DNA of 64,000 bases. Origin: Rhabditoides inermis (lineage: Eukaryota > Nematoda > Chromadorea > Rhabditida > Rhabditidae). The number at the start of each line of letters is the position of its first letter. Position 1 is the stretch's first letter. Shown here piece after piece: positions 33,250 through 47,870 of this stretch. The stretch is taken from positions 124,001-188,000 of the forward strand of contig CAWZYM010000076.1 of the NCBI GenBank assembly GCA_963966185.1, in the 5' to 3' direction. Under the pieces are notes generated by a model. The model searched no databases and had not been told where the DNA came from. It saw only the letters and a program-made list of their open reading frames with translations. Both the position numbers and the translations under genes were made by a program.

Positions 33250-36200
33250 GCGAAAGTGTTAGTAAGAACCCAGTCTCCTGTATTTCAAAATATTCTTCAT
33301 GAACCTTTTAAAAACAGATACAATGTTGTATTCGAGTAGTCGCAACAGCGAGAGACGCTGGGGCAAAAGGCAGGTAAATCGTGCCAACGTCTGTCTTCCC
33401 GAGTGATAGTGGGGACAATGCGAAAGTGTTAGTTAGAACCCAGTCTCCTGTATTTCAAAGTATTCTTCATGAACATTTCAAAAACAGATACAATGTTGTA
33501 ATCGAGTAGTCGCAACAGCGAGAGACGCTGGGACAAAAGGCAGGTAAATCGTGCACATGTCTGTCTTGCCGAGTGAGAGTGGGGGCAATGAGAAAATGTT
33601 AGTTAGAACCCAGCATTCTGTATTTAAAGTAATCTTCATGAAGATACAATGTTGTAATCGAGTAGTCGCAACAGCGAGAGACGGTGGGACAAAAAGGCAG
33701 GTAAATCGTGCAAACGTCTGTCTTGCCGAGTGAGAGTGGGGGCAATGAGAAAATGTTAGTTAGAACCCAGCATTCTGTATTTAAAGTAATCTTCATGAAG
33801 ATACAATGTTGTAATCGAGTAGTCGCAACAGCGAGAGACGGTGGAACAAAAAGGCAGGTAAATCGTGCAAACGTCTGTCTTCCCGAGTGGGAGTGGGAAC
33901 AATGCGAAAGTGTTAGTAAGAACCCAGTCTCCTGTATTTCAAAATATTCTTCATGAACATTTCAAAAACAGATACAATGTTGTATTCGAGTAGTCGCAAC
34001 AGCGAGAGACGCTGGGGCAAAAGGCAGGTAAATCGTGCAAACGTCTGTCTTGCCGAGTGAGAGTGGGGGCAATGAGAAAATGTTAGTAAGAACCCAGTCT
34101 CCTGTATTTCAAAATATTCTTCATGAACATTTCAAAAACAGATACAATGTTGTATTCGAGTAGTCGCAACAGCGAGAGACGCTGGGGCAAAAGGCAGGTA
34201 AATCGTGCACACGTATGTCTTCCCGAGTGGGAGTGGGAACAATGCGAAAGTGTTAGTAAGAACCCAGTCTCCTGTATTTCAAAATATTCTTCATGAACAT
34301 TTCAAAAACAGATACAATGTTGTATTCGAGTAGTCGCAACAGCGAGAGACGCTGGGGCAAAAGGCAGGTAAATCGTGCACACGTATGTCTTCCCGAGTGG
34401 GAGTGGGAACAATGCGAAAGTGTTAGTAAGAACCCAGTCTCCTGTATTTCAAAATATTCTTCATGAACATTTCAAAAACAGATACAATGTTGTATTCGAG
34501 TAGTCGCAACAGCGAGAGACGCTGGGGCAAAAGGCAGGTAAATCGTGCACACGTATGTCTTCCCGAGTGGGAGTGGGAACAATGCGAAAGTGTTAGTAAG
34601 AACCCAGTCTCCTGTATTTTGAAGTATTCTTCATGAACATTTCAAAAACAGATACATTGTTGTAATCGAGTAGTCGCAACAGCGAGAGACGGTGGAACAA
34701 AAAGGCAGGTAAATCGTGCAAACGTCTGTCTTCCCGAGTGATAGTGGGGACAATGCGAAAGTGTTAGTAAGAACCCAGTCTCCTGTATTTCAAAGTATTC
34801 TTCATGAACATTTCGAAAACAGATACAATGTTGTATTCGAGTAGTGTAGTCGTAACAGCGAGAGACGCTGGGGCAATAGGCAGGTAAATCGTGCAAACGT
34901 ATGTCTTCCCGAGTGGGAGTGGGAACAATGCGAAAGTGTTAGTAAGAACCCAGTCTCCTGTTTTTCAAAGTATTCTTCATGAACATTTCAAAAACAGATA
35001 CAATGTTGTAATCGAGTAGTCGCAACAGCGAGAGACGCTGGGACAAAAGGCAGGTAAATCGTGCACATGTCTGTCTTTTCGAGTGGGAGTGGGGACAATG
35101 CGAAAGTGTTAGTAAGAACCCAGTCTCCTGTATTTCAAAATATTCTTCATGAACATCTCAAAAACAGATACAATGTTTTATTCGAGTAGTCGCAACAGCG
35201 AGAGACGCTGGGGCAAAAGGCAGGTAAATCGTGCACACGTCTGTCTTCCCGAGTGATAGTGGGGACAATGCGAAAGTCTTAGTAAGAACCCAGTCTCCTG
35301 TAATTCAAAGTATTTTTCATGAACATTTCAAAAACAGATACCATGTTGTAATCGAGTAGTCGCAACAGCGAGAGACGGTGGGACAAAAAGGCAGGTAAAT
35401 CGTGCAAACGTCTGTCTTCCCGAGTGGGAGTGGGAACAATGCGAAAGTGTTAGTAAGAACCCAGTCTCCTGTATTTCAAAAGATTCTTCATGAACCTTTT
35501 AAAAACAGATACAATGTTGTATTCGAGTAGTCGCAACAGCGAGAGACGCTGGGGCAAAAGGCAGGTAAATCGTGCAAACGTCTGTCTTCCCGAGTGGGAG
35601 TGGGAACAATGCGAAAGTGTTAGTAAGAACCCAGTCTCCTGTATTTCAAAATATTCTTCATGAACATTTCAAAAACAGATACAATGTTGTATTCGAGTAG
35701 TCGCAACAGCGAGAGACGCTGGGGCAAAAGGCAGGTAAATCGTGCAAACGTCTGTCTTGCCGAGTGAGAGTGGGGGCAATGAGAAAATGTTAGTTAGAAC
35801 CCAGCATTCTGTATTTAAAGTAATCTTCATGAAGATACAATGTTGTAATCGAGTAGTCGCAACAGCGAGAGACGGTGGAACAAAAAGGCAGGTAAATCGT
35901 GCAAACGTCTGTCTTCCCGAGTGGGAGTGGGAACAATGCGAAAGTGTTAGTAAGAACCCAGTCTCCTGTATTTCAAAATATTCTTCATGAACCTTTTAAA
36001 AACAGATACAATGTTGTATTCGAGTAGTCGCAACAGCGAGAGACGCTGGGGCAAAAGGCAGGTAAATCGTGCCAACGTCTGTCTTCCCGAGTGATAGTGG
36101 GGACAATGCGAAAGTGTTAGTAAGAACCCAGTCTCCTGTATTTTGAAGTATTCTTCATGAACATTTCAAAAACAGATACATTGTTGTAATCGAGTAGTCG

Positions 36201-39200
36201 CAACAGCGAGAGACGGTGGAACAAAAAGGCAGGTAAATCGTGCAAACGTCTGTCTTCCCGAGTGATAGTGGGGACAATGCGAAAGTGTTAGTAAGAACCC
36301 AGTCTCCTGTATTTCAAAGTATTCTTCATGAACATTTCGAAAACAGATACAATGTTGTATTCGAGTAGTGTAGTCGTAACAGCGAGAGACGCTGGGGCAA
36401 AAGGCAGGTAAATCGTGCAAACGTATGTCTTCCCGAGTGGGAGTGGGAACAATGCGAAAGTGTTAGTAAGAACCCAGTCTCCTGTATTTCAAAATATTCT
36501 TCATGAACATCTCAAAAACAGATACAATGTTTTATTCGAGTAGTCGCAACAGCGAGAGACGCTGGGACAAAAGGCAGGTAAATCGTGCACATGTCTGTCT
36601 TTTCGAGTGGGAGTGGGGACAATGCGAAAGTGTTAGTAAGAACCCAGTCTCCTGTATTTCAAAATATTCTTCATGAACATCTCAAAAACAGATACAATGT
36701 TTTATTCGAGTAGTCGCAACAGCGAGAGACGCTGGGGCAAAAGGCAGGTAAATCGTGCACACGTCTGTCTTCCCGAGTGATAGTGGGGACAATGCGAAAG
36801 TGTTAGTAAGAACCCAGTCTCCTGTAATTCAAAGTATTTTTCATGAACATTTCAAAAACAGATACCATGTTGTAATCGAGTAGTCGCAACAGCGAGAGAC
36901 GGTGGGACAAAAAGGCAGGTAAATCGTGCAAACGTCTGTCTTCCCGAGTGGGAGTGGGAACAATGCGAAAGTGTTAGTAAGAACCCAGTCTCCTGTATTT
37001 CAAAATATTCTTCATGAACCTTTTAAAAACAGATACAATGTTGTATTCGAGTAGTCGCAACAGCGAGAGACGCTGGGGCAAAAGGCAGGTAAATCGTGCA
37101 AACGTCTGTCTTCCCGAGTGATAGTGGGGACAATGCGAAAGTGTTAGTTAGAACCCAGTCTCCTGTATTTCAAAGTATTCTTCATGAACATTTCGAAAAC
37201 AGATACAATGTTGTAATCGAGTAGTCGTAACAGCGAGAGACGCTGGGGCAAAAGGCAGGTAAATCGTGCAAACGTATGTCTTCCCGAGTGGGAGTGGGAA
37301 CAATGCGAAAGTGTTAGTAAGAACCCAGTCTCCTGTTTTTCAAAGTATTCTTCATGAACATTTCAAAAACAGATACAATGTTGTAATCGAGTAGTCGCAA
37401 CAGCGAGAGACGCTGGGACAAAAGGCAGGTAAATCGTGCACATGTCTGTCTTTTCGAGTGGGAGTGGGGACAATGCGAAAGTGTTAGTAAGAACCCAGTC
37501 TTCTGTATTTCAAAATTTTCTTCATGAACATCTCAAAAACAGATACAATGTTTTATTCGAGTAGTCGCAACAGCGAGAGACGCTGGGGCAAAAGGCAGGT
37601 AAATCGTGCACACGTCTGTCTTCCCGAGTGATAGTGGGGACAATGCGAAAGTGTTAGTAAGAACCCAGTCTCCTGTAATTCAAAGTATTTTCATGAACAT
37701 TTCAAAAACAGATACCATGTTGTAATCGAGTAGTCGCAACAGCGAGAGACGGTGGGACAAAAAGGCAGGTAAATCGTGCAAACGTCTGTCTTCCCGAGTG
37801 GGAGTGGGAACAATGCGAAAGTGTTAGTAAGAACCCAGTCTCCTGTATTTCAAAATATTCTTTATGAACCTTTTAAAAACAGATACAATGTTGTATTCGA
37901 GTAGTCGCAACAGCGAGAGACGCTGGGGCAAAAGGCAGGTAAATCGTGCAAACGTCTGTCTTCCCGAGTGATAGTGAGGACAATGCGAAAGTGTTAGTAA
38001 GAACCCAGTTTCCTGTATTTTGAAGTATTCTTCATGAACATTTCAAAAACAGATACAATGTTGTAATCGAGTAGTCGCAACAGCGAGAGACGGTGGAACA
38101 AAAAGGCAGGTAAATCGTGCAAACGTCTGTCTTCCCGAGTGATAGTGGGGACAATGCGAAAGTGTTAGTAAGAACCCAGTCTCCTGTATTTCAAAGTATT
38201 CTTCATGAACATTTCGAAAACAGATACAATGTTGTATTCGAGTAGTGTAGTCGTAACAGCGAGAGACGCTGGGGCAAAAGGCAGGTAAATCGTGCAAACG
38301 TATGTCTTCCCGAGTGGGAGTGGGAACAATGCGAAAGTGTTAGTAAGAACCCAGTCTCCTGTTTTTTAAAGTATTCTTCATGAACATTTCAAAAACAGAT
38401 ACAATGTTGTAATCGAGTAGTCGCAACAGCGAGAAACGCTGGGACAAAAGGCAGGTAAATCGTGCACATGTCTGTCTTTTCGAGTGGGAGTGGGGACAAT
38501 GCGAAAGTGTTAGTAAGTACCCAGTCTTCTGTATTTCAAAATATTCTTCATGAACATCTCAAAAACAGATACAATGTTTTATTCGAGTAGTCGCAACAGC
38601 GAGAGACTCTGGGGCAAAAGGCAGGTAAATCGTGCAAACGTCTGTCTTCCCGAGTGATAGTGGGGACAATGCGAAAGTGTTGGTAAGAACACAGCGTTCT
38701 GTATTTCAAAGTAATCTTCATGAACATTTCAAAAACAGTTACAATGTTGTATTCGAGTAGTCGCAACAGCGAGAGACGGTGGGACAAAAAGGCAGGTAAA
38801 TCGTGCACCCGTCTGTTTTTCTGAGTGGGAGTGGGGACAATGCGAAAGTGTTAGTAAGAACCTAGTCTCCTGTTCTTCAAAGTATTCTTCATGAACATTT
38901 CGAAAACAGATACAATGTTGTATTCGAGTAGTGTAGTCGTAACAGCGAGAGACGCTGGGGCAAAAGGCAGGTAAATCGTGCAAACGTATGTCTTCCCGAG
39001 TGGGAGTGGGAACAATGCGAAAGTGTTAGTAAGAACCCAGTCTCCTGTATTTCAAAATATTCTTCATGAACCTTTTAAAAACAGATACAATGTTGTATTC
39101 GAGTAGTCGCAACAGCGAGAGACGCTGGGGCAAAAGGCAGGTAAATCGTGCAAACGTCTGTCTTCCCGAAAGATAGTGGGGACAATGCGAAAGTGTTAGT

Positions 39201-40070
39201 AAGAACCCAGTCTCCTGTATTTTGAAGTATTCTTCATGAACATTTCAAAAACAGATACAATGTTGTAATCGAGTAGTCGCAACAGCGAGAGACGGTGGAA
39301 CAAAAAGGCAGGTAAATCGTGCAAACGTCTGTCTTCCCGAGTGATAGTGGGGACAATGCGAAAGTGTTAGTAAGAACCCAGTTTCCTGTATTTCAAAGTA
39401 TTCTTCATGAACATTTCGAAAACAGATACAATGTTGTATTCGAGTAGTGTAGTCGTAACAGCGAGAGACGCTGGGGCAAAAGGCAGGTAAATCGTGCAAA
39501 CGTATGTCTTCCCGAGTGGGAGTGGGAACAATGCGAAAGTGTTAGTAAGAACCCAGTCTCCTGTTTTTCAAAGTATTCTTCATGAACATTTCAAAAACAG
39601 ATACAATGTTGTAATCGAGTAGTCGCAACAGCGAGAGACGCTGGGACAAAAGGCAGGTAAATCGTGCACATGTCTGTCTTTTCGAGTGGGAGTGGGGACA
39701 ATGCGAAAGTGTTAGTAAGAACCCAGTCTCCTGTATTTCAAAATATTCTTCATGAACATCTCAAAAACAGATACAATGTTTTATTCGAGTAGTCGCAACA
39801 GCGAGAGACGCTGGGGCAAAAGGCAGGTAAATCGTGCACACGTCTGTCTTCCCGAGTGATAGTGGGGACAATGCGAAAGTGTTAGTAAGAACCCCGTCTC
39901 CTGTAATTCAAAAGTATTTTTCATGAACATTTCAAAAACAGATACCATGTTGTAATCGAGTAGTCGCAACAGCGAGAGACGGTGGGACAAAAAGGCAGGT
40001 AAATCGTGCAAACGTCTGTCTTCCCGAGTGGGAGTGGGAACAATGCGAAAGTGTTAGTAAGAACCCAGTC
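33250..40070 (+). repeat. Higher-order block D, copy 1 (6.8 kb)
   Basis: Monomer variants recur in order 7,802 bp downstream (33551/41353, 36166/43968, 38043/45845, 39245/47047, 39781/47583). Intervals near 34.6-35.9 and 38.5 kb have an offset of 7,632, meaning whole 170-bp monomers were lost and regained in one copy. Confidence 0.85.
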
Positions 40071-41049
40071 TCCTGTATTTCAAAAGATTCTTCATGAACC
40101 TTTTAAAAACAGATACAATGTTGTATTCGAGTAGTCGCAACAGCGAGAGACGCTGGGGCAAAAGGCAGGTAAATCGTGCAAACGTCTGTCTTCCCGAGTG
40201 GGAGTGGGAACAATGCGAAAGTGTTAGTAAGAACCCAGTCTCCTGTATTTCAAAATATTCTTCATGAACATTTCAAAAACAGATACAATGTTGTATTCGA
40301 GTAGTCGCAACAGCGAGAGACGCTGGGGCAAAAGGCAGGTAAATCGTGCAAACGTCTGTCTTGCCGAGTGAGAGTGGGGGCAATGAGAAAATGTTAGTTA
40401 GAACCCAGCATTCTGTATTTAAAGTAATCTTCATGAAGATACAATGTTGTAATCGAGTAGTCGCAACAGCGAGAGACGGTGGAACAAAAAGGCAGGTAAA
40501 TCGTGCAAACGTCTGTCTTCCCGAGTGGGAGTGGGAACAATGCGAAAGTGTTAGTAAGAACCCAGTCTCCTGTATTTCAAAATATTCTTCATGAACATTT
40601 CAAAAACAGATACAATGTTGTATTCGAGTAGTCGCAACAGCGAGAGACGCTGGGGCAAAAGGCAGGTAAATCGTGCAAACGTCTGTCTTCCCGAGTGATA
40701 GTGGGGACAATGCGAAAGTGTTAGTTAGAACCCAGTCTCCTGTATTTCAAAATATTCTTCATGAACCTTTTAAAAACAGATACAATGTTGTATTCGAGTA
40801 GTCGCAACAGCGAGAGACGCTGGGGCAAAAGGCAGGTAAATCGTGCCAACGTCTGTCTTCCCGAGTGATAGTGGGGACAATGCGAAAGTGTTAGTTAGAA
40901 CCCAGTCTCCTGTATTTCAAAGTATTCTTCATGAACATTTCGAAAACAGATACAATGTTGTAATCGAGTAGTCGTAACAGCGAGAGACGCTGGGGCAAAA
41001 AGCAGGTAAATCGTGCCAACGTCTGTCTTCCCGAGTGATAGTGGGGACA

Positions 41050-44000
41050 ATGCGAAAGTGTTAGTAAGAACCCAGTCTCCTGTATTTCAAAATATTCTTC
41101 ATGAACCTTTTAAAAACAGATACAATGTTGTATTCGAGTAGTCGCAACAGCGAGAGACGCTGGGGCAAAAGGCAGGTAAATCGTGCCAACGTCTGTCTTC
41201 CCGAGTGATAGTGGGGACAATGCGAAAGTGTTAGTTAGAACCCAGTCTCCTGTATTTCAAAGTATTCTTCATGAACATTTCAAAAACAGATACAATGTTG
41301 TAATCGAGTAGTCGCAACAGCGAGAGACGCTGGGACAAAAGGCAGGTAAATCGTGCACATGTCTGTCTTGCCGAGTGAGAGTGGGGGCAATGAGAAAATG
41401 TTAGTTAGAACCCAGCATTCTGTATTTAAAGTAATCTTCATGAAGATACAATGTTGTAATCGAGTAGTCGCAACAGCGAGAGACGGTGGGACAAAAAGGC
41501 AGGTAAATCGTGCAAACGTCTGTCTTGCCGAGTGAGAGTGGGGGCAATGAGAAAATGTTAGTTAGAACCCAGCATTCTGTATTTAAAGTAATCTTCATGA
41601 AGATACAATGTTGTAATCGAGTAGTCGCAACAGCGAGAGACGGTGGAACAAAAAGGCAGGTAAATCGTGCAAACGTCTGTCTTCCCGAGTGGGAGTGGGA
41701 ACAATGCGAAAGTGTTAGTAAGAACCCAGTCTCCTGTATTTCAAAATATTCTTCATGAACATTTCAAAAACAGATACAATGTTGTATTCGAGTAGTCGCA
41801 ACAGCGAGAGACGCTGGGGCAAAAGGCAGGTAAATCGTGCACACGTATGTCTTCCCGAGTGGGAGTGGGAACAATGCGAAAGTGTTAGTAAGAACCCAGT
41901 CTCCTGTATTTCAAAATATTCTTCATGAACATTTCAAAAACAGATACAATGTTGTATTCGAGTAGTCGCAACAGCGAGAGACGCTGGGGCAAAAGGCAGG
42001 TAAATCGTGCACACGTATGTCTTCCCGAGTGGGAGTGGGAACAATGCGAAAGTGTTAGTAAGAACCCAGTCTCCTGTATTTCAAAATATTCTTCATGAAC
42101 ATTTCAAAAACAGATACAATGTTGTATTCGAGTAGTCGCAACAGCGAGAGACGCTGGGGCAAAAGGCAGGTAAATCGTGCACACGTATGTCTTCCCGAGT
42201 GGGAGTGGGAACAATGCGAAAGTGTTAGTAAGAACCCAGTCTCCTGTATTTTGAAGTATTCTTCATGAACATTTCAAAAACAGATACATTGTTGTAATCG
42301 AGTAGTCGCAACAGCGAGAGACGGTGGAACAAAAAGGCAGGTAAATCGTGCAAACGTCTGTCTTCCCGAGTGATAGTGGGGACAATGCGAAAGTGTTAGT
42401 AAGAACCCAGTCTCCTGTATTTCAAAGTATTCTTCATGAACATTTCGAAAACAGATACAATGTTGTATTCGAGTAGTGTAGTCGTAACAGCGAGAGACGC
42501 TGGGGCAATAGGCAGGTAAATCGTGCAAACGTATGTCTTCCCGAGTGGGAGTGGGAACAATGCGAAAGTGTTAGTAAGAACCCAGTCTCCTGTTTTTCAA
42601 AGTATTCTTCATGAACATTTCAAAAACAGATACAATGTTGTAATCGAGTAGTCGCAACAGCGAGAGACGCTGGGACAAAAGGCAGGTAAATCGTGCACAT
42701 GTCTGTCTTTTCGAGTGGGAGTGGGGACAATGCGAAAGTGTTAGTAAGAACCCAGTCTCCTGTATTTCAAAATATTCTTCATGAACATCTCAAAAACAGA
42801 TACAATGTTTTATTCGAGTAGTCGCAACAGCGAGAGACGCTGGGGCAAAAGGCAGGTAAATCGTGCACACGTCTGTCTTCCCGAGTGATAGTGGGGACAA
42901 TGCGAAAGTCTTAGTAAGAACCCAGTCTCCTGTAATTCAAAGTATTTTTCATGAACATTTCAAAAACAGATACCATGTTGTAATCGAGTAGTCGCAACAG
43001 CGAGAGACGGTGGGACAAAAAGGCAGGTAAATCGTGCAAACGTCTGTCTTCCCGAGTGGGAGTGGGAACAATGCGAAAGTGTTAGTAAGAACCCAGTCTC
43101 CTGTATTTCAAAAGATTCTTCATGAACCTTTTAAAAACAGATACAATGTTGTATTCGAGTAGTCGCAACAGCGAGAGACGCTGGGGCAAAAGGCAGGTAA
43201 ATCGTGCAAACGTCTGTCTTCCCGAGTGGGAGTGGGAACAATGCGAAAGTGTTAGTAAGAACCCAGTCTCCTGTATTTCAAAATATTCTTCATGAACATT
43301 TCAAAAACAGATACAATGTTGTATTCGAGTAGTCGCAACAGCGAGAGACGCTGGGGCAAAAGGCAGGTAAATCGTGCAAACGTCTGTCTTGCCGAGTGAG
43401 AGTGGGGGCAATGAGAAAATGTTAGTTAGAACCCAGCATTCTGTATTTAAAGTAATCTTCATGAAGATACAATGTTGTAATCGAGTAGTCGCAACAGCGA
43501 GAGACGGTGGAACAAAAAGGCAGGTAAATCGTGCAAACGTCTGTCTTCCCGAGTGGGAGTGGGAACAATGCGAAAGTGTTAGTAAGAACCCAGTCTCCTG
43601 TATTTCAAAATATTCTTCATGAACATTTCAAAAACAGATACAATGTTGTATTCGAGTAGTCGCAACAGCGAGAGACGCTGGGGCAAAAGGCAGGTAAATC
43701 GTGCACACGTATGTCTTCCCGAGTGGGAGTGGGAACAATGCGAAAGTGTTAGTAAGAACCCAGTCTCCTGTATTTCAAAATATTCTTCATGAACCTTTTA
43801 AAAACAGATACAATGTTGTATTCGAGTAGTCGCAACAGCGAGAGACGCTGGGGCAAAAGGCAGGTAAATCGTGCCAACGTCTGTCTTCCCGAGTGATAGT
43901 GGGGACAATGCGAAAGTGTTAGTAAGAACCCAGTCTCCTGTATTTTGAAGTATTCTTCATGAACATTTCAAAAACAGATACATTGTTGTAATCGAGTAGT

Positions 44001-47000
44001 CGCAACAGCGAGAGACGGTGGAACAAAAAGGCAGGTAAATCGTGCAAACGTCTGTCTTCCCGAGTGATAGTGGGGACAATGCGAAAGTGTTAGTAAGAAC
44101 CCAGTCTCCTGTATTTCAAAGTATTCTTCATGAACATTTCGAAAACAGATACAATGTTGTATTCGAGTAGTGTAGTCGTAACAGCGAGAGACGCTGGGGC
44201 AAAAGGCAGGTAAATCGTGCAAACGTATGTCTTCCCGAGTGGGAGTGGGAACAATGCGAAAGTGTTAGTAAGAACCCAGTCTCCTGTATTTCAAAATATT
44301 CTTCATGAACATCTCAAAAACAGATACAATGTTTTATTCGAGTAGTCGCAACAGCGAGAGACGCTGGGACAAAAGGCAGGTAAATCGTGCACATGTCTGT
44401 CTTTTCGAGTGGGAGTGGGGACAATGCGAAAGTGTTAGTAAGAACCCAGTCTCCTGTATTTCAAAATATTCTTCATGAACATCTCAAAAACAGATACAAT
44501 GTTTTATTCGAGTAGTCGCAACAGCGAGAGACGCTGGGGCAAAAGGCAGGTAAATCGTGCACACGTCTGTCTTCCCGAGTGATAGTGGGGACAATGCGAA
44601 AGTGTTAGTAAGAACCCAGTCTCCTGTAATTCAAAGTATTTTTCATGAACATTTCAAAAACAGATACCATGTTGTAATCGAGTAGTCGCAACAGCGAGAG
44701 ACGGTGGGACAAAAAGGCAGGTAAATCGTGCAAACGTCTGTCTTCCCGAGTGGGAGTGGGAACAATGCGAAAGTGTTAGTAAGAACCCAGTCTCCTGTAT
44801 TTCAAAATATTCTTCATGAACCTTTTAAAAACAGATACAATGTTGTATTCGAGTAGTCGCAACAGCGAGAGACGCTGGGGCAAAAGGCAGGTAAATCGTG
44901 CAAACGTCTGTCTTCCCGAGTGATAGTGGGGACAATGCGAAAGTGTTAGTTAGAACCCAGTCTCCTGTATTTCAAAGTATTCTTCATGAACATTTCGAAA
45001 ACAGATACAATGTTGTAATCGAGTAGTCGTAACAGCGAGAGACGCTGGGGCAAAAGGCAGGTAAATCGTGCAAACGTATGTCTTCCCGAGTGGGAGTGGG
45101 AACAATGCGAAAGTGTTAGTAAGAACCCAGTCTCCTGTTTTTCAAAGTATTCTTCATGAACATTTCAAAAACAGATACAATGTTGTAATCGAGTAGTCGC
45201 AACAGCGAGAGACGCTGGGACAAAAGGCAGGTAAATCGTGCACATGTCTGTCTTTTCGAGTGGGAGTGGGGACAATGCGAAAGTGTTAGTAAGAACCCAG
45301 TCTTCTGTATTTCAAAATTTTCTTCATGAACATCTCAAAAACAGATACAATGTTTTATTCGAGTAGTCGCAACAGCGAGAGACGCTGGGGCAAAAGGCAG
45401 GTAAATCGTGCACACGTCTGTCTTCCCGAGTGATAGTGGGGACAATGCGAAAGTGTTAGTAAGAACCCAGTCTCCTGTAATTCAAAGTATTTTCATGAAC
45501 ATTTCAAAAACAGATACCATGTTGTAATCGAGTAGTCGCAACAGCGAGAGACGGTGGGACAAAAAGGCAGGTAAATCGTGCAAACGTCTGTCTTCCCGAG
45601 TGGGAGTGGGAACAATGCGAAAGTGTTAGTAAGAACCCAGTCTCCTGTATTTCAAAATATTCTTTATGAACCTTTTAAAAACAGATACAATGTTGTATTC
45701 GAGTAGTCGCAACAGCGAGAGACGCTGGGGCAAAAGGCAGGTAAATCGTGCAAACGTCTGTCTTCCCGAGTGATAGTGAGGACAATGCGAAAGTGTTAGT
45801 AAGAACCCAGTTTCCTGTATTTTGAAGTATTCTTCATGAACATTTCAAAAACAGATACAATGTTGTAATCGAGTAGTCGCAACAGCGAGAGACGGTGGAA
45901 CAAAAAGGCAGGTAAATCGTGCAAACGTCTGTCTTCCCGAGTGATAGTGGGGACAATGCGAAAGTGTTAGTAAGAACCCAGTCTCCTGTATTTCAAAGTA
46001 TTCTTCATGAACATTTCGAAAACAGATACAATGTTGTATTCGAGTAGTGTAGTCGTAACAGCGAGAGACGCTGGGGCAAAAGGCAGGTAAATCGTGCAAA
46101 CGTATGTCTTCCCGAGTGGGAGTGGGAACAATGCGAAAGTGTTAGTAAGAACCCAGTCTCCTGTTTTTTAAAGTATTCTTCATGAACATTTCAAAAACAG
46201 ATACAATGTTGTAATCGAGTAGTCGCAACAGCGAGAAACGCTGGGACAAAAGGCAGGTAAATCGTGCACATGTCTGTCTTTTCGAGTGGGAGTGGGGACA
46301 ATGCGAAAGTGTTGGTAAGAACACAGCGTTCTGTATTTCAAAGTAATCTTCATGAACATTTCAAAAACAGTTACAATGTTGTATTCGAGTAGTCGCAACA
46401 GCGAGAGACGGTGGGACAAAAAGGCAGGTAAATCGTGCACCCGTCTGTTTTTCTGAGTGGGAGTGGGGACAATGCGAAAGTGTTAGTAAGAACCTAGTCT
46501 CCTGTATTTCGAAGTTTTCTTCATGAACATTTCAAAAACAGATACAATGTTGTAATCGAATACTCGCAATAGCGAGAGATGCTGGGGCAAAAGGCAGGTA
46601 AATCGTGCAAACGTCTGTCTTCCCGAGTGATAGTGGGTACAATGCGAAAGTGTTAGTGAGAACCCAGTCTCCTGTTCTTCAAAGTATTCTTCATGAACAT
46701 TTCGAAAACAGATACAATGTTGTATTCGAGTAGTGTAGTCGTAACAGCGAGAGACGCTGGGGCAAAAGGCAGGTAAATCGTGCAAACGTATGTCTTCCCG
46801 AGTGGGAGTGGGAACAATGCGAAAGTGTTAGTAAGAACCCAGTCTCCTGTATTTCAAAATATTCTTCATGAACCTTTTAAAAACAGATACAATGTTGTAT
46901 TCGAGTAGTCGCAACAGCGAGAGACGCTGGGGCAAAAGGCAGGTAAATCGTGCAAACGTCTGTCTTCCCGAAAGATAGTGGGGACAATGCGAAAGTGTTA

Positions 47001-47870
47001 GTAAGAACCCAGTCTCCTGTATTTTGAAGTATTCTTCATGAACATTTCAAAAACAGATACAATGTTGTAATCGAGTAGTCGCAACAGCGAGAGACGGTGG
47101 AACAAAAAGGCAGGTAAATCGTGCAAACGTCTGTCTTCCCGAGTGATAGTGGGGACAATGCGAAAGTGTTAGTAAGAACCCAGTTTCCTGTATTTCAAAG
47201 TATTCTTCATGAACATTTCGAAAACAGATACAATGTTGTATTCGAGTAGTGTAGTCGTAACAGCGAGAGACGCTGGGGCAAAAGGCAGGTAAATCGTGCA
47301 AACGTATGTCTTCCCGAGTGGGAGTGGGAACAATGCGAAAGTGTTAGTAAGAACCCAGTCTCCTGTTTTTCAAAGTATTCTTCATGAACATTTCAAAAAC
47401 AGATACAATGTTGTAATCGAGTAGTCGCAACAGCGAGAGACGCTGGGACAAAAGGCAGGTAAATCGTGCACATGTCTGTCTTTTCGAGTGGGAGTGGGGA
47501 CAATGCGAAAGTGTTAGTAAGAACCCAGTCTCCTGTATTTCAAAATATTCTTCATGAACATCTCAAAAACAGATACAATGTTTTATTCGAGTAGTCGCAA
47601 CAGCGAGAGACGCTGGGGCAAAAGGCAGGTAAATCGTGCACACGTCTGTCTTCCCGAGTGATAGTGGGGACAATGCGAAAGTGTTAGTAAGAACCCCGTC
47701 TCCTGTAATTCAAAAGTATTTTTCATGAACATTTCAAAAACAGATACCATGTTGTAATCGAGTAGTCGCAACAGCGAGAGACGGTGGGACAAAAAGGCAG
47801 GTAAATCGTGCAAACGTCTGTCTTCCCGAGTGGGAGTGGGAACAATGCGAAAGTGTTAGTAAGAACCCAG
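41050..47870 (+). repeat. Higher-order block D, copy 2
   Basis: Second copy of the 6.8-kb block, with the same variant order as 33.25-40.07 kb. It departs near 47.87 kb, where copy 1 has aaaagattcttc and this copy has aaaatattcttc followed by a one-base-shorter A run. Confidence 0.85.
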